From Planctomycetota bacterium (lineage in GTDB: Bacteria; Planctomycetota; UBA1135; GCA-002686595), in contig JAIOPM010000037.1 in assembly GCA_021413885.1 (NCBI GenBank), forward strand, positions 62,001-126,000: a stretch of DNA of 64,000 bases, given 5' to 3'. Both the position numbers and the translations under genes were made by a program. Within the stretch, counting starts at the first letter, position 1, and each line of letters begins with the position of its first letter. Positions 20,539 to 28,240 of the stretch are shown piece after piece. Below the pieces are notes generated by a model, which had not been told where the DNA came from, did not search any database, and saw nothing but the letters and a program-made list of their open reading frames with translations.

Positions 20539-22011
20539 TCAGCAGCTCGGCTTGTCGAGCTTCGCGCGTTCGATGATCGAACTCGTCGAGCGCCCCGCGA
20601 GCAGCGGCGCGAGATGCACCTGACCGCCGTGCTTCTCGACCCACTCGCGACCGACGACGCCCTTGCCCTCCCAGTCCTGACCTTTGACCAGGACGTGGGG
20701 CGTGATGCGCTCGATGATCTTCGCCGGCGTGTCTTCGCCGAACGGCACGACCGCGTCGACCATCTCGAGCGCGGCGAGCACCGCGAGCCGATCGGAGATC
20801 GTGTTGACCGGGCGCGTCGGCCCCTTGAGGCGCCGCACCGACGCGTCGTCGTTGAGGCCGACGATCAGCACGTCGCCCTTCGAACGCGCGAAGCGCAAGT
20901 AGTCGACGTGACCGGCATGCAGGATGTCGAAGCAGCCGTTGGTGAAGACGATGCGCTGCTCCTTCGCGCGCCATTGGCTGACGACCGATTCGACGTCCGC
21001 GGGCGCCAGGATCTTGCCGTGGTGCTCGAGCGTTTCGCCGAGCATCGTCAAGAGCTCCTCGCGCGTCGTCGACGCCGCGCCGCGCTTGCCGACGACGATG
21101 CCCGCAGCTTGGTTCGCGAGGTGCACGGCGGTCGCGAGCGGTAGACCAGCGCCGAGGCACAACGCGAGGTGCGAGATCACCGTGTCGCCGGCGCCGGTGA
21201 CGTCGAACACGGCACGCGCCATCGTCGGAACGCGGGCGCTCTCGCCCGTGCTCTTGACGCGGTAGTACATGCCGTCGGGACCGAGCGTGATCACCGCGGC
21301 GTCGAGCGCGGCGACCGCGATCAACTCTTCGGCGACCTTGGGCACGTCGTCGAGGCTCGTGATCCGGCGACCGACGGCTTCCTCGGCTTCCTTGCGGTTC
21401 GGCGTCACCAACGTCGCGCCGCGGTAGCGCGAGTAGTCGTTGCCCTTCGGGTCGACGAGCACCGGCACGCCGCACGCGCGCGCGATCGCGATCGTCGCGG
21501 TGATCAGCTCGTTGACCAGGAGCCCCTTGCCGTAGTCGGAGAGGATCACGGCCTGCGCCGCCTGGACACGCGCGGGCAGCTCGGCGAGCAGACGCTCGAG
21601 CAACGGCTGCGGAATCGGATGCGTCTTCTCCCAATCGACGCGCAGCATCTGGTGGATGCCGCTGACCATGCGCGTCTTCTCGATCGTCGGACGGTCGGGA
21701 TCGACGACGCACGCGCCGGTCTCGACGCCGATCTCCTCGAGCATGCCGCGCAAGCGCCGACCACGCGAGTCGTCGCCGAGCATGCCGATCACCTCGACCG
21801 CGGCTTCCATCGAGCGCAGGTTCGCGGCGACGTTGCCCGCGCCGCCGAGACGCTCGTCGGTGACGCGCGCGTTGAGCACCGGGATCGGCGCTTCCGGCGA
21901 GATGCGCGACACTTCGCCCGCGACGTAGCTGTCGAGGATCAGGTCGCCGATCACCAGGATGCGGGGATGCGCGAGCGTCGTCAGCGCGCGGCGCAGTTCA
22001 CGTCCGTTCAT
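20539..22011 (-). CDS. hldE: Bifunctional heptokinase/adenylyltransferase HldE
   Basis: Full-length bifunctional enzyme (490 residues) of ADP-heptose synthesis. Residues 1 to about 330 form the PfkB kinase domain with LVIGDLILDSYVAGEVSRIS, the glycine motif RLGGAGNVAANLRSM and the catalytic VTGAGDTVISHLALCLGAG. Residues from about 350 form the nucleotidyltransferase with NGCFDILHAGHVDYLRFARS. It closely fits E. coli-type HldE in length and domain order. It is followed upstream, 5 bases away, by hldD, the next step but one in the pathway. A split second version is at 15436-16946. Confidence 0.93.
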   Translation of the reverse strand: MNGRELRRALTTLAHPRILVIGDLILDSYVAGEVSRISPEAPIPVLNARVTDERLGGAGNVAANLRSMEAAVEVIGMLGDDSRGRRLRGMLEEIGVETGACVVDPDRPTIEKTRMVSGIHQMLRVDWEKTHPIPQPLLERLLAELPARVQAAQAVILSDYGKGLLVNELITATIAIARACGVPVLVDPKGNDYSRYRGATLVTPNRKEAEEAVGRRITSLDDVPKVAEELIAVAALDAAVITLGPDGMYYRVKSTGESARVPTMARAVFDVTGAGDTVISHLALCLGAGLPLATAVHLANQAAGIVVGKRGAASTTREELLTMLGETLEHHGKILAPADVESVVSQWRAKEQRIVFTNGCFDILHAGHVDYLRFARSKGDVLIVGLNDDASVRRLKGPTRPVNTISDRLAVLAALEMVDAVVPFGEDTPAKIIERITPHVLVKGQDWEGKGVVGREWVEKHGGQVHLAPLLAGRSTSSIIERAKLDKPSC

Positions 22012-22016
22012 GTTCG

Positions 22017-22961
22017 TCAGCGCCAGTAGCCGTCTTGGTTCTTGAGCACGCCGACGTACGCCGCGACGCCTTGCTCGAGCGTCGAGAACTCGACGTCGCA
22101 GCCGGTCTTGCGCAACGCACCGAGGTCCGCGCGCGTGAAGCGTTGGTACTTGCCCTCGAGGTCCTTCGGGAACGGCACTTCGGCGATGCGCGCGCCGGCG
22201 TAGTGCTTCTTCACTTCGTCGGCGAGCGTGCGGAAGCTCTCCGCGCGGCCCGAGCCGCAGTTGAAGATGCCGCTGCGCTCGGGGTGGTCGAGGAACCACA
22301 AGTTGACGTCGACGGTGTCGCCGACCCAGACGAAGTCGCGGCGGAAACGCTCGGAGCCCTCGAAGATCTCGAGCTTCTGCGTCGCGCGGATCTGGTGGTG
22401 GAACTTGGAGATCACCGAGGCCATGCGGCCCTTGTGGTTCTCTTGCGGCCCGTACACGTTGAAGTAGCGCAAGCCCACGATCTGCGACTTCGCGGTCGGC
22501 AAGACGGTGCGCACGTGGCGGTCGAAGAGGAACTTCGAGAACGCGTAGACGTTGAGCGGGTACTCGCAGCGCGGCTCCTCGACGAAGCCGTGATCGCCGT
22601 CGCCGTACAACGCCGCGGACGACGCGTACAGGAACGGACAACGCCCGGCGGCGAACGCGAGCAGCTTCTTCGAGTACTCGGTGTTGACTAGCAACATCAA
22701 GCGCCCGTTCTTCTCCATCGTGTCCGAGCACGCGCCCTGGTGCAGGATCGCGTCGATCTTCTGCCACGGCGGAGTCCCCTCGAGGCGCGACAGGAAGTCG
22801 CGGTAGTCGACGAACTCCTGGAACTGGAGCGAGTTCAGGTTGCGGTGTTTGTCGCCCTGCTCGAGGTCGTCGACGATGACGATTTCGGTGATGCCGCGGC
22901 GATTGAGACCACGGACGAGGTTCGAGCCGACGAAGCCGGCGCCTCCGGTGACGATGTACAT
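22017..22961 (-). CDS. hldD: ADP-glyceromanno-heptose 6-epimerase
   Basis: Short-chain dehydrogenase/epimerase (314 residues) that converts ADP-D-glycero- to ADP-L-glycero-D-manno-heptose. The NADP-binding motif TGGAGFVGSNLVRGLN is at the very N-terminus. The HldD-specific HQGACSDTMEKNG motif and the catalytic YAFSKFLFDRHV (Tyr-xxx-Lys) are present, as is LRYFNVYGPQENHKGRMASV, highly typical of the family. Its start, ATG 22961, yields the nucleotide-binding site at residue 5, as usual. It is the first gene of the hldD-hldE pair. A 143-base gap separates it from lpxL. Confidence 0.95.
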   Translation of the reverse strand: MYIVTGGAGFVGSNLVRGLNRRGITEIVIVDDLEQGDKHRNLNSLQFQEFVDYRDFLSRLEGTPPWQKIDAILHQGACSDTMEKNGRLMLLVNTEYSKKLLAFAAGRCPFLYASSAALYGDGDHGFVEEPRCEYPLNVYAFSKFLFDRHVRTVLPTAKSQIVGLRYFNVYGPQENHKGRMASVISKFHHQIRATQKLEIFEGSERFRRDFVWVGDTVDVNLWFLDHPERSGIFNCGSGRAESFRTLADEVKKHYAGARIAEVPFPKDLEGKYQRFTRADLGALRKTGCDVEFSTLEQGVAAYVGVLKNQDGYWR

Positions 22962-23069
22962 CCTGGTGTTCCGTTGACCTGGCGAGGGGAAGCGTCCGTG
23001 AAGGACGCGGCGAAGCGCACATTCGAACGCACGGACGTCGCGCTTCCAAGTCGGGGGAGGATCGGAATC

Positions 23070-23089
23070 GACTCGCCGACCCGCGAGTC
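23070..23089 (-). terminator. Weak hairpin downstream of the lpxL-type gene
   Basis: A perfect 7-bp stem (23070-23076 with 23083-23089) with a 6-base loop lies 15 bases beyond the lpxL stop on the minus strand. Only a short T pair follows it, so termination is possible but not convincing. Confidence 0.3.
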
Positions 23090-23104
23090 TCAAGACGAGC
23101 CGCC

Positions 23105-24112
23105 CTACGAACCGCTTTGGGAGCCCTGCGCCGGGGAGGCGGGCGCGTCCGCCGCGGGCGTTTTTTTCCGGTAGCGGTCGTGCAGCCAGAAGTACTGCTC
23201 GGGTCGGCGGAGGATCAAGCGCTCGAGCTCGCGGTTGACGATGGTCATCACCTGGACCGGGTCGAGGCCGTCGAGTTCCTCGGGGCGGATCACGCGCGTG
23301 AAGACGAGCTCGTACTGATACGGCTTCTCGGTCAGCCAACAACCGAAGAAGACCAACGGCGCGCCGACGCGTCGCATCATCACCGCGGCGCCGCGCTCGC
23401 ACTTCGCGCGGCGACCGAACAGCGGCGCGACCACGTACTTCTTGCGGGCGCGTTGGTCGAGGAAGAGCATCACGCTGCCGCCGCCTTGGATCACCGTCGG
23501 GATGTCGCGCGCCGCGCCGTGACGCGGCAAGAGGCGGACGTGGTGACGCTCGCGCATCGCCTGGAAGTGGCGCGAGAGCGGCCGATTGCGCGGCGGCCGC
23601 GAGACGACGTAGAAGGGCTTGAAGCCGAGCCACGGCAGCGCGCCGCCGCCCGCTTCCCAATCGCCGGCGTGGGCGGTGACCAGGAACGCGCCGCGGCGCG
23701 ACGCGATCAATTCGCGCACGTCGTCGGGCATCTCGACCTTGTAGTGCGCGAGCGGCGAACCGACGCCCATCACGCGCTCGAAGCGCGAGTTGCGCAGCGC
23801 GAGCGTGATCACGTGACGCCACGCCGAACGCACGAGGTGATCGACGCGGCGCGGATCGGCGTTCGGCCCGAGCGCCTGACCGATGTACTCGCGCGCGGCG
23901 CGCGTCCTGTCGCGCTGCACCGACGACGCGAGCACCGCGGTGACGTTGACGAACGCGCGTTGCGCCGCGCCGGGCAGCGCGCCGAACGTGCCGAGCACCG
24001 CGCGGAAGAGCCCGTACTCGACGTGCGCGACCCAACCGTCGCGGTCGCCGAGCACCGGCTGACTCGCGACCGGCCACGCGCTCTCCGCGAGCCCGAGTTC
24101 GCTCTCAGCCAT
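23105..24112 (-). CDS. Lipid A biosynthesis lauroyl/myristoyl acyltransferase (LpxL/HtrB family)
   Basis: Inner-membrane acyltransferase (335 residues) that adds a secondary acyl chain to lipid A. The catalytic motif of the family, H-x4-D/E, is seen as HAGDWE (His148, Glu153). The later motif FLDQRARKKYVVAPLFGRRA matches the second conserved block. The N-terminus has a moderately hydrophobic segment. It overlaps the lpxK stop by 8 bases, so both lipid A genes are co-translated. The C-terminus (about 30 residues) is Ala/Ser-rich and family-unspecific. Confidence 0.87.
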   Translation of the reverse strand: MAESELGLAESAWPVASQPVLGDRDGWVAHVEYGLFRAVLGTFGALPGAAQRAFVNVTAVLASSVQRDRTRAAREYIGQALGPNADPRRVDHLVRSAWRHVITLALRNSRFERVMGVGSPLAHYKVEMPDDVRELIASRRGAFLVTAHAGDWEAGGGALPWLGFKPFYVVSRPPRNRPLSRHFQAMRERHHVRLLPRHGAARDIPTVIQGGGSVMLFLDQRARKKYVVAPLFGRRAKCERGAAVMMRRVGAPLVFFGCWLTEKPYQYELVFTRVIRPEELDGLDPVQVMTIVNRELERLILRRPEQYFWLHDRYRKKTPAADAPASPAQGSQSGS

Positions 24113-25196
24113 GCAGCCCCTCGTGCAGCGCACGTCGCACGGTCTCCGAACGCGTCGCAGGCAATGCATCGAGCAGCGCGTCGAGCACCTGCTCGCCCGC
24201 GACGAACTCGAGCTCGATCGAGAGCACCCACACCTGCGCGCCGAGCGGCCGCAACTTGACCGCGTCCTTCGCGGTCGTGATCACGCGCGGCGCGGAACCG
24301 AGACCTTCGAGATCGCTCGACGACCACGCGTGGTGATCGGGCAGACGTCGGTGCGCGTCGACGATGGCCCCGAGCGAACGCACGCTGCGCTCGAACGCCG
24401 TCGGGTGCGCGATGCCGGAGATCAGCGTCGCGTGTTCGCCGCACAACGCATCGAGCGGCTGCCTCGAACCATCCGGCGCGAGCCACGCGCGCGGACGGTG
24501 CACGCTCTCGATCAACGCCTTGCCGGGCGCCCAACGCTCGAGTTCGCGCTTGGTCTCGGCGAGCGCGGCGCCGTCCGTCTGATCCACGCGCGTCAGCACC
24601 AGCGCATCGGCCCGCGACAACGCGCTCGGCGGTTCGCGCAACAACCCGCGCGGCAGGAACGCGCGCACCGGCGCGCCGTCCTTCGCTTCGAGCCCCCACG
24701 GCCGCGTCGCGTCGACCAACACGAGATCGAGGTCGCGCGCGAGTCGTCGATGTTGGAAGCCGTCGTCGAGCACGATCACGTCGACGCCGCCGTCGACCAG
24801 CTTCTGCCCGCCGCGCACGCGATCGGGATCGCAGACGTGGGCGACACCGGGCACCAGTTCCGCGAGCAACGCCGCCTCGTCGTTCGCGTCGCCGACCTTC
24901 GCGCCGTAGCCGCGCGAAAGAACTCCGGCGCGCCGACCGCGGCGTTCGAGTTCACGCACGAGCCACGCGACCATCGGCGTCTTGCCGGTCCCTCCGGCGG
25001 TCAGATTGCCGACGCTGAGCACCGTCGCGTCGAGCCGGGCGCTGGGCAAGAGCCCGAGATCGTAGAGCGCTCCGCGTGCGCGCGAGGCGACACCGAACAA
25101 CGCAGCGGGCACGCGCAGGAGTTCGACGGCCCCGCCACGACGCGCGAGTCGGTCTTCGATCCGTTCCGGAGGACTCGCGCCGGAGAGCTCGGCCAT
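24105..25196 (-). CDS. lpxK: Tetraacyldisaccharide 4'-kinase
   Basis: Membrane-associated P-loop kinase (363 residues) that phosphorylates the 4' position of the lipid A disaccharide. The LpxK Walker A reads SVGNLTAGGTGKTPMVAWLV (residues 61-80), which is diagnostic. The SRGYGAK and VLDDGFQHRRLARDLDLV motifs (the catalytic DDGFQH) are also present. ATG 25196 was chosen; a GTG at 25232 would add 12 residues. It shares an overlapping end with lpxL. Early lpx genes are not in this window. Confidence 0.95.
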   Translation of the reverse strand: MAELSGASPPERIEDRLARRGGAVELLRVPAALFGVASRARGALYDLGLLPSARLDATVLSVGNLTAGGTGKTPMVAWLVRELERRGRRAGVLSRGYGAKVGDANDEAALLAELVPGVAHVCDPDRVRGGQKLVDGGVDVIVLDDGFQHRRLARDLDLVLVDATRPWGLEAKDGAPVRAFLPRGLLREPPSALSRADALVLTRVDQTDGAALAETKRELERWAPGKALIESVHRPRAWLAPDGSRQPLDALCGEHATLISGIAHPTAFERSVRSLGAIVDAHRRLPDHHAWSSSDLEGLGSAPRVITTAKDAVKLRPLGAQVWVLSIELEFVAGEQVLDALLDALPATRSETVRRALHEGLHG

Positions 25197-25274
25197 GGTG
25201 CGATGCTCGCGCGCGGCGAGACCGGAGTCCACAGCGGAGCGTGACGAACGAGTGCTCGCGGAGACCGCGACCGA

Positions 25275-25496
25275 TCAGAGCGTCGGCGGCGGCGTGTTCT
25301 GCTCTTCGTCGGGGATGAGCTCGATCAGACCGCGCTCCATCTCGAGGAAGGCGACCTTGATCGGGTTGCGCTCACGGGTCTCGATCAGCGGCGCGGCGCC
25401 GCGGATCAGCTCGCGCACGCGCTTCTGCAGCAACGCCGTCTTGTGGAAGGAACCTGAGACCGACTTCTGGAGTCGCTGCGGGAGGGTGAGTTCCAT
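25275..25496 (-). CDS. rpoZ: RNA polymerase omega subunit
   Basis: Small protein of 73 residues. The core FHKTALLQKRVRELIRGAAP followed by NPIKVAFLEMERGLIEL matches the omega (Rpb6) fold, where the second block corresponds to the conserved VALREIEEGLI-type helix of E. coli omega. Omega stabilises assembly of the polymerase around the beta-prime subunit. The start at ATG 25496 gives the normal compact length; the extension to 25556 is not conserved-looking. A strong promoter-like sequence lies about 93 bases upstream. I rank it above an unknown small ORF because both conserved blocks are in the right order and spacing. Confidence 0.78.
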   Translation of the reverse strand: MELTLPQRLQKSVSGSFHKTALLQKRVRELIRGAAPLIETRERNPIKVAFLEMERGLIELIPDEEQNTPPPTL

Positions 25497-25588
25497 CGAG
25501 TGATCGAGAGTGGGTTGGGAAAGCGGCTCTCGGGCGCAGCCGAAGAGACTGAGCAAACGCCCGCCGGGCGGACGATCGCGAGCTCGGT

Positions 25589-25617
25589 GTTATACCCGCT
25601 TGTCGCAGCCGACTCAA
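25589..25617 (-). promoter_or_regulatory. Sigma70-type promoter of rpoZ
   Basis: On the minus strand TTGAGT (25612-25617) is separated by exactly 17 bases from TATAAC (25589-25594), close to the TTGACA-17-TATAAT consensus. The -35 overlaps the stop codon of the upstream HAD/kinase gene. It would give a leader of about 86 bases before the rpoZ ATG. It is the best canonical promoter I found in the window. Confidence 0.6.
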
Positions 25618-26876
25618 CCGGCCGGAGCCTCGCCGAGGGCGTTCGACGCCGGGGCGACGAGGTCGGCGCGGGCCGCGGGAGGAAAGGCGTCGTCGAACGC
25701 GCGCTGGAACGGCAGGTAGGTCCGGCGCACGCGCATCAGACGCTCGGGATCGGCCTCGCGGGCGGCGAGGCGGCGCAGCAGCAGGCCTTCGTCCGCCTCG
25801 AGGACGATCACGCGCTCGAGGGCCGCGCGCAGCCGCGGGTGCATCAGGAAGAGCCCCTGGACGACGAGCAACCCGTCCCCCGTCGCCGCGCCGGATTTCG
25901 TCGCGACCGGTTCGCCACGGCGATGCGGTTGGATCACGTTGTCGATCAGGCCGTCGAGGTCGAACGCGGCCTGCACGTGCTCGAGCACGGCGCCGTCGCC
26001 TTCGAGAGTCGGCGCGCGCAGGAAGTCGTCGAAGTCGACGACCGCGCAGGGAATGCCGCGCGCGATGAGCAGACGTCGAACGTCGCGCGCGAACAAACTC
26101 TTGCCCGCCGCCGAACGACCGGTGATGCCGAGCGTGCGACACGCGAGTCGCCGCGCGGTCGCATCGAGCACACGCGCGCGGACGAGCAACGACTCGATCC
26201 ACCGCGCGCGCCGTTCGAGCAACGGCACCAGCGCCGGCAGATCGTCGATCTGCGCCTCGAACTCGATCGCTTCGTCCTTCGTGGCGAGACCCTGCGCGAG
26301 GTGCACGTGCGGCATCCCGTTCGCGTGCGCGGCTTCGGAGTCGGGCGAACGATCGCCGACCATCACCGCGGAGCGCGTGCCGAACGTCTCGAGGAGATCG
26401 CGCACCATGTCGCTCTTCGTGTGCACGCGCGGCGAGTCGAGGCAGCGCGCGGCGTCGACGAGTTCACCGAGGCCGAGCTCTTCCTGCATGCGCCGCAAGT
26501 AGCCCTCGGCGCAATTGCTCGCGATGCCGAGCTTCAAGCCGCGCTTGCGCAACTCGACCAGCACGTCGCGCGCGCCGGGCATCAACGCCGCTTGGCCGCC
26601 GCGGACCGCGCGTTCTTCCTCTTCGACGCAACGCGCCATCACCAACGCGCGCTGCGCCGCGTCGAGATCCGGAAAGACGCGTGCGAAGCCGACCGTGAGC
26701 GGGAACCCGACCATCGAGAGCCACGCCTCGGCGCCGGGGATTTCGCGCGCGAGTCCGAGTTCCTCGAACGCGCGCCGCGCGCCGGCTCGCGCCGCCGCGA
26801 CCCAGAATCCGCCGGTCGCCGCGAGCGTGCCGTCGAGATCGAAGATCACGGCGTCGAAGAGGATCGGCGTCGGCAT
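25614..26876 (-). CDS. HAD-family hydrolase fused to uridine-kinase-like P-loop kinase
   Basis: Two-domain protein of 420 residues. Residues 1 to about 225 are a HAD phosphatase: motif I FDLDGT (Asp13, Asp15), motif II ASN near 119-121 and motif IV VGDRSPDSEAAHANG near 173, the beta-phosphoglucomutase/Gph type. Residues from about 245 are a uridine-kinase/pantothenate-kinase-like domain with Walker A GRSAAGKS (253-260), a VDFDDFLR substrate motif and a later RRTYLPFQRAF block. Such a fusion suggests a salvage step in which one domain makes or removes a phosphate near the other's substrate. The actual substrates are unknown. The stop coincides with the rpoZ promoter region. Confidence 0.8.
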   Translation of the reverse strand: MPTPILFDAVIFDLDGTLAATGGFWVAAARAGARRAFEELGLAREIPGAEAWLSMVGFPLTVGFARVFPDLDAAQRALVMARCVEEEERAVRGGQAALMPGARDVLVELRKRGLKLGIASNCAEGYLRRMQEELGLGELVDAARCLDSPRVHTKSDMVRDLLETFGTRSAVMVGDRSPDSEAAHANGMPHVHLAQGLATKDEAIEFEAQIDDLPALVPLLERRARWIESLLVRARVLDATARRLACRTLGITGRSAAGKSLFARDVRRLLIARGIPCAVVDFDDFLRAPTLEGDGAVLEHVQAAFDLDGLIDNVIQPHRRGEPVATKSGAATGDGLLVVQGLFLMHPRLRAALERVIVLEADEGLLLRRLAAREADPERLMRVRRTYLPFQRAFDDAFPPAARADLVAPASNALGEAPAG

Positions 26877-26933
26877 GGCGGCGCACCAGGGTAGCGGCGA
26901 AGCCCGGGAGCGACAGTCCGGCGAGGGAACGGC

Positions 26934-28082
26934 TTACAGGCCAGCCGCGACCGCGTCTTCCGCGACGAGCAACAGCGCGTCGTCGCCCGTGTACGCGCGT
27001 TCACGCAAAGAAGCCTCGGTTCCCTTGATGCCGTGCGTGCCGCCGCCGGCGACCGCGCGCGCGACGAGTTCGTCCTTCGCGAGCGGCGTGCGCTCGGGCG
27101 GGAGAGCCGCGTTCGGATCGCCGTAGACCACGTACAAACCGGCCGCCGCTTGCCACGCGTAACGCACGCCGAGGCGTAGACCGTCGGCGTCGAGGTACGG
27201 CGCGAGCAAGCGCAACGCGCTCGGCGCGGTGATCGAATGCACGAACGCGATGCGGCGATCCGGGTTGCGCAGGTAGAGCCGCGCGAATGCGGAGCTCATC
27301 TGCGCGAGCGTCGCAAGCGCGTCGCTCGGCTCGATCCGGCCCGCGACGCCGGCGAACGACGGCGTGTCGGAGAGCGAAGCGAGTCCGGCGACGAGGTTGC
27401 CGCTCGGCGGTTCGCGTTTCGGCCGGCGCGTCTCGAGCTTCGCGAGCGCCGCGGCGACGTTCACCTCCGGCGCCTTCGATCGGTCCCACGGCAACGCTTG
27501 GTACGTCGCGGCCCAGTACGCGAGGCCGCACGCGAGTTCGCGCAGCCGGCTCGGAGTCGCGCGGACGCCGAGCGCTCGCGCGACGTGCGCCGTCCGGATC
27601 ACACCGTGCGTCGCGGCGCCGGCGAGGCCAGGCACGAGCCGCGGCAGCCAACGCGCGAGCACGTCGCGCCAGGGACTCTCCGCGAGCTCGTTCTCGAAGA
27701 ACGCGCGCCAATCCGCGAGACGCGCGGGGTCGCCGAGCGCGGCGCGCCACGCGTCGGGCTCGATCCGCGTCGGAGTTCCGGTCCACGGCTCGTGCGCCTG
27801 CAAATTCGCGTCGAGCCAGCCGGCGACGCGCTCGCCGTGACCCAACGTGCACAACACCTCCGCGACCATCGGCGCGTGGTTCGACGTGTGGACCTTCGCG
27901 TCGGGAAAACGCGCGGCGATGCGCTCGTAGGCTTCGTCGAGCGCGTCGGTCGAACGCTCGGGCGCGCGCGCGTCCGCGCAAGCCGACGCACCGCTCGCGA
28001 AGAGCCCGAGCCCGACCGCGGAAGCTCCGGCGGCGAGCAACGCGCGGCGCGAGCTGTCGACGTCGTCCTTCGAGTCGTTCAT
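26934..28082 (-). CDS. Questin oxidase family protein with Tat-like signal
   Basis: Homologue of the questin oxidase (AflY/DUF4243) family, known from fungal polyketide ring-cleaving Baeyer-Villiger-type chemistry. Typical blocks are the N-terminal SNHAPMVAEVLCTLGHGERV, the central HGVIRTAHVARAL with conserved histidines, and a late HSITAPSALRLL. Unusually, the protein (382 residues) opens with SRRALLAAGASAVGLGLFAS, a twin-arginine-type signal, predicting export in folded form. ATG 28082 was chosen over a GTG 18 bases upstream. Its reaction here is unknown. It is transcribed divergently from the M28 peptidase. Confidence 0.75.
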   Translation of the reverse strand: MNDSKDDVDSSRRALLAAGASAVGLGLFASGASACADARAPERSTDALDEAYERIAARFPDAKVHTSNHAPMVAEVLCTLGHGERVAGWLDANLQAHEPWTGTPTRIEPDAWRAALGDPARLADWRAFFENELAESPWRDVLARWLPRLVPGLAGAATHGVIRTAHVARALGVRATPSRLRELACGLAYWAATYQALPWDRSKAPEVNVAAALAKLETRRPKREPPSGNLVAGLASLSDTPSFAGVAGRIEPSDALATLAQMSSAFARLYLRNPDRRIAFVHSITAPSALRLLAPYLDADGLRLGVRYAWQAAAGLYVVYGDPNAALPPERTPLAKDELVARAVAGGGTHGIKGTEASLRERAYTGDDALLLVAEDAVAAGL

Positions 28083-28223
28083 CCGCGCTAGGCCTCGCAC
28101 GCGATTGTGCAGCGGCGAGTTCGCACGGCGCGACGGCGACGCCGCAACGCTTCGGTAAGGGCCCGCGCGCCGAGCGAACGCGCGCCGCGGCGACGCGGCA
28201 TTCCCGTGCGTCCTCCGGTGCCC

Positions 28224-28229
28224 TATCCT
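28224..28229 (+). promoter_or_regulatory. Candidate -10 box (TATCCT)
   Basis: TATCCT ends 11 bases before ATG 28241 of the peptidase gene, implying a transcript with a leader of about 5 bases or none. It is one of the recurrent CTAnnnT boxes. Confidence 0.35.
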
Positions 28230-28240
28230 GTGGGGCTTCG

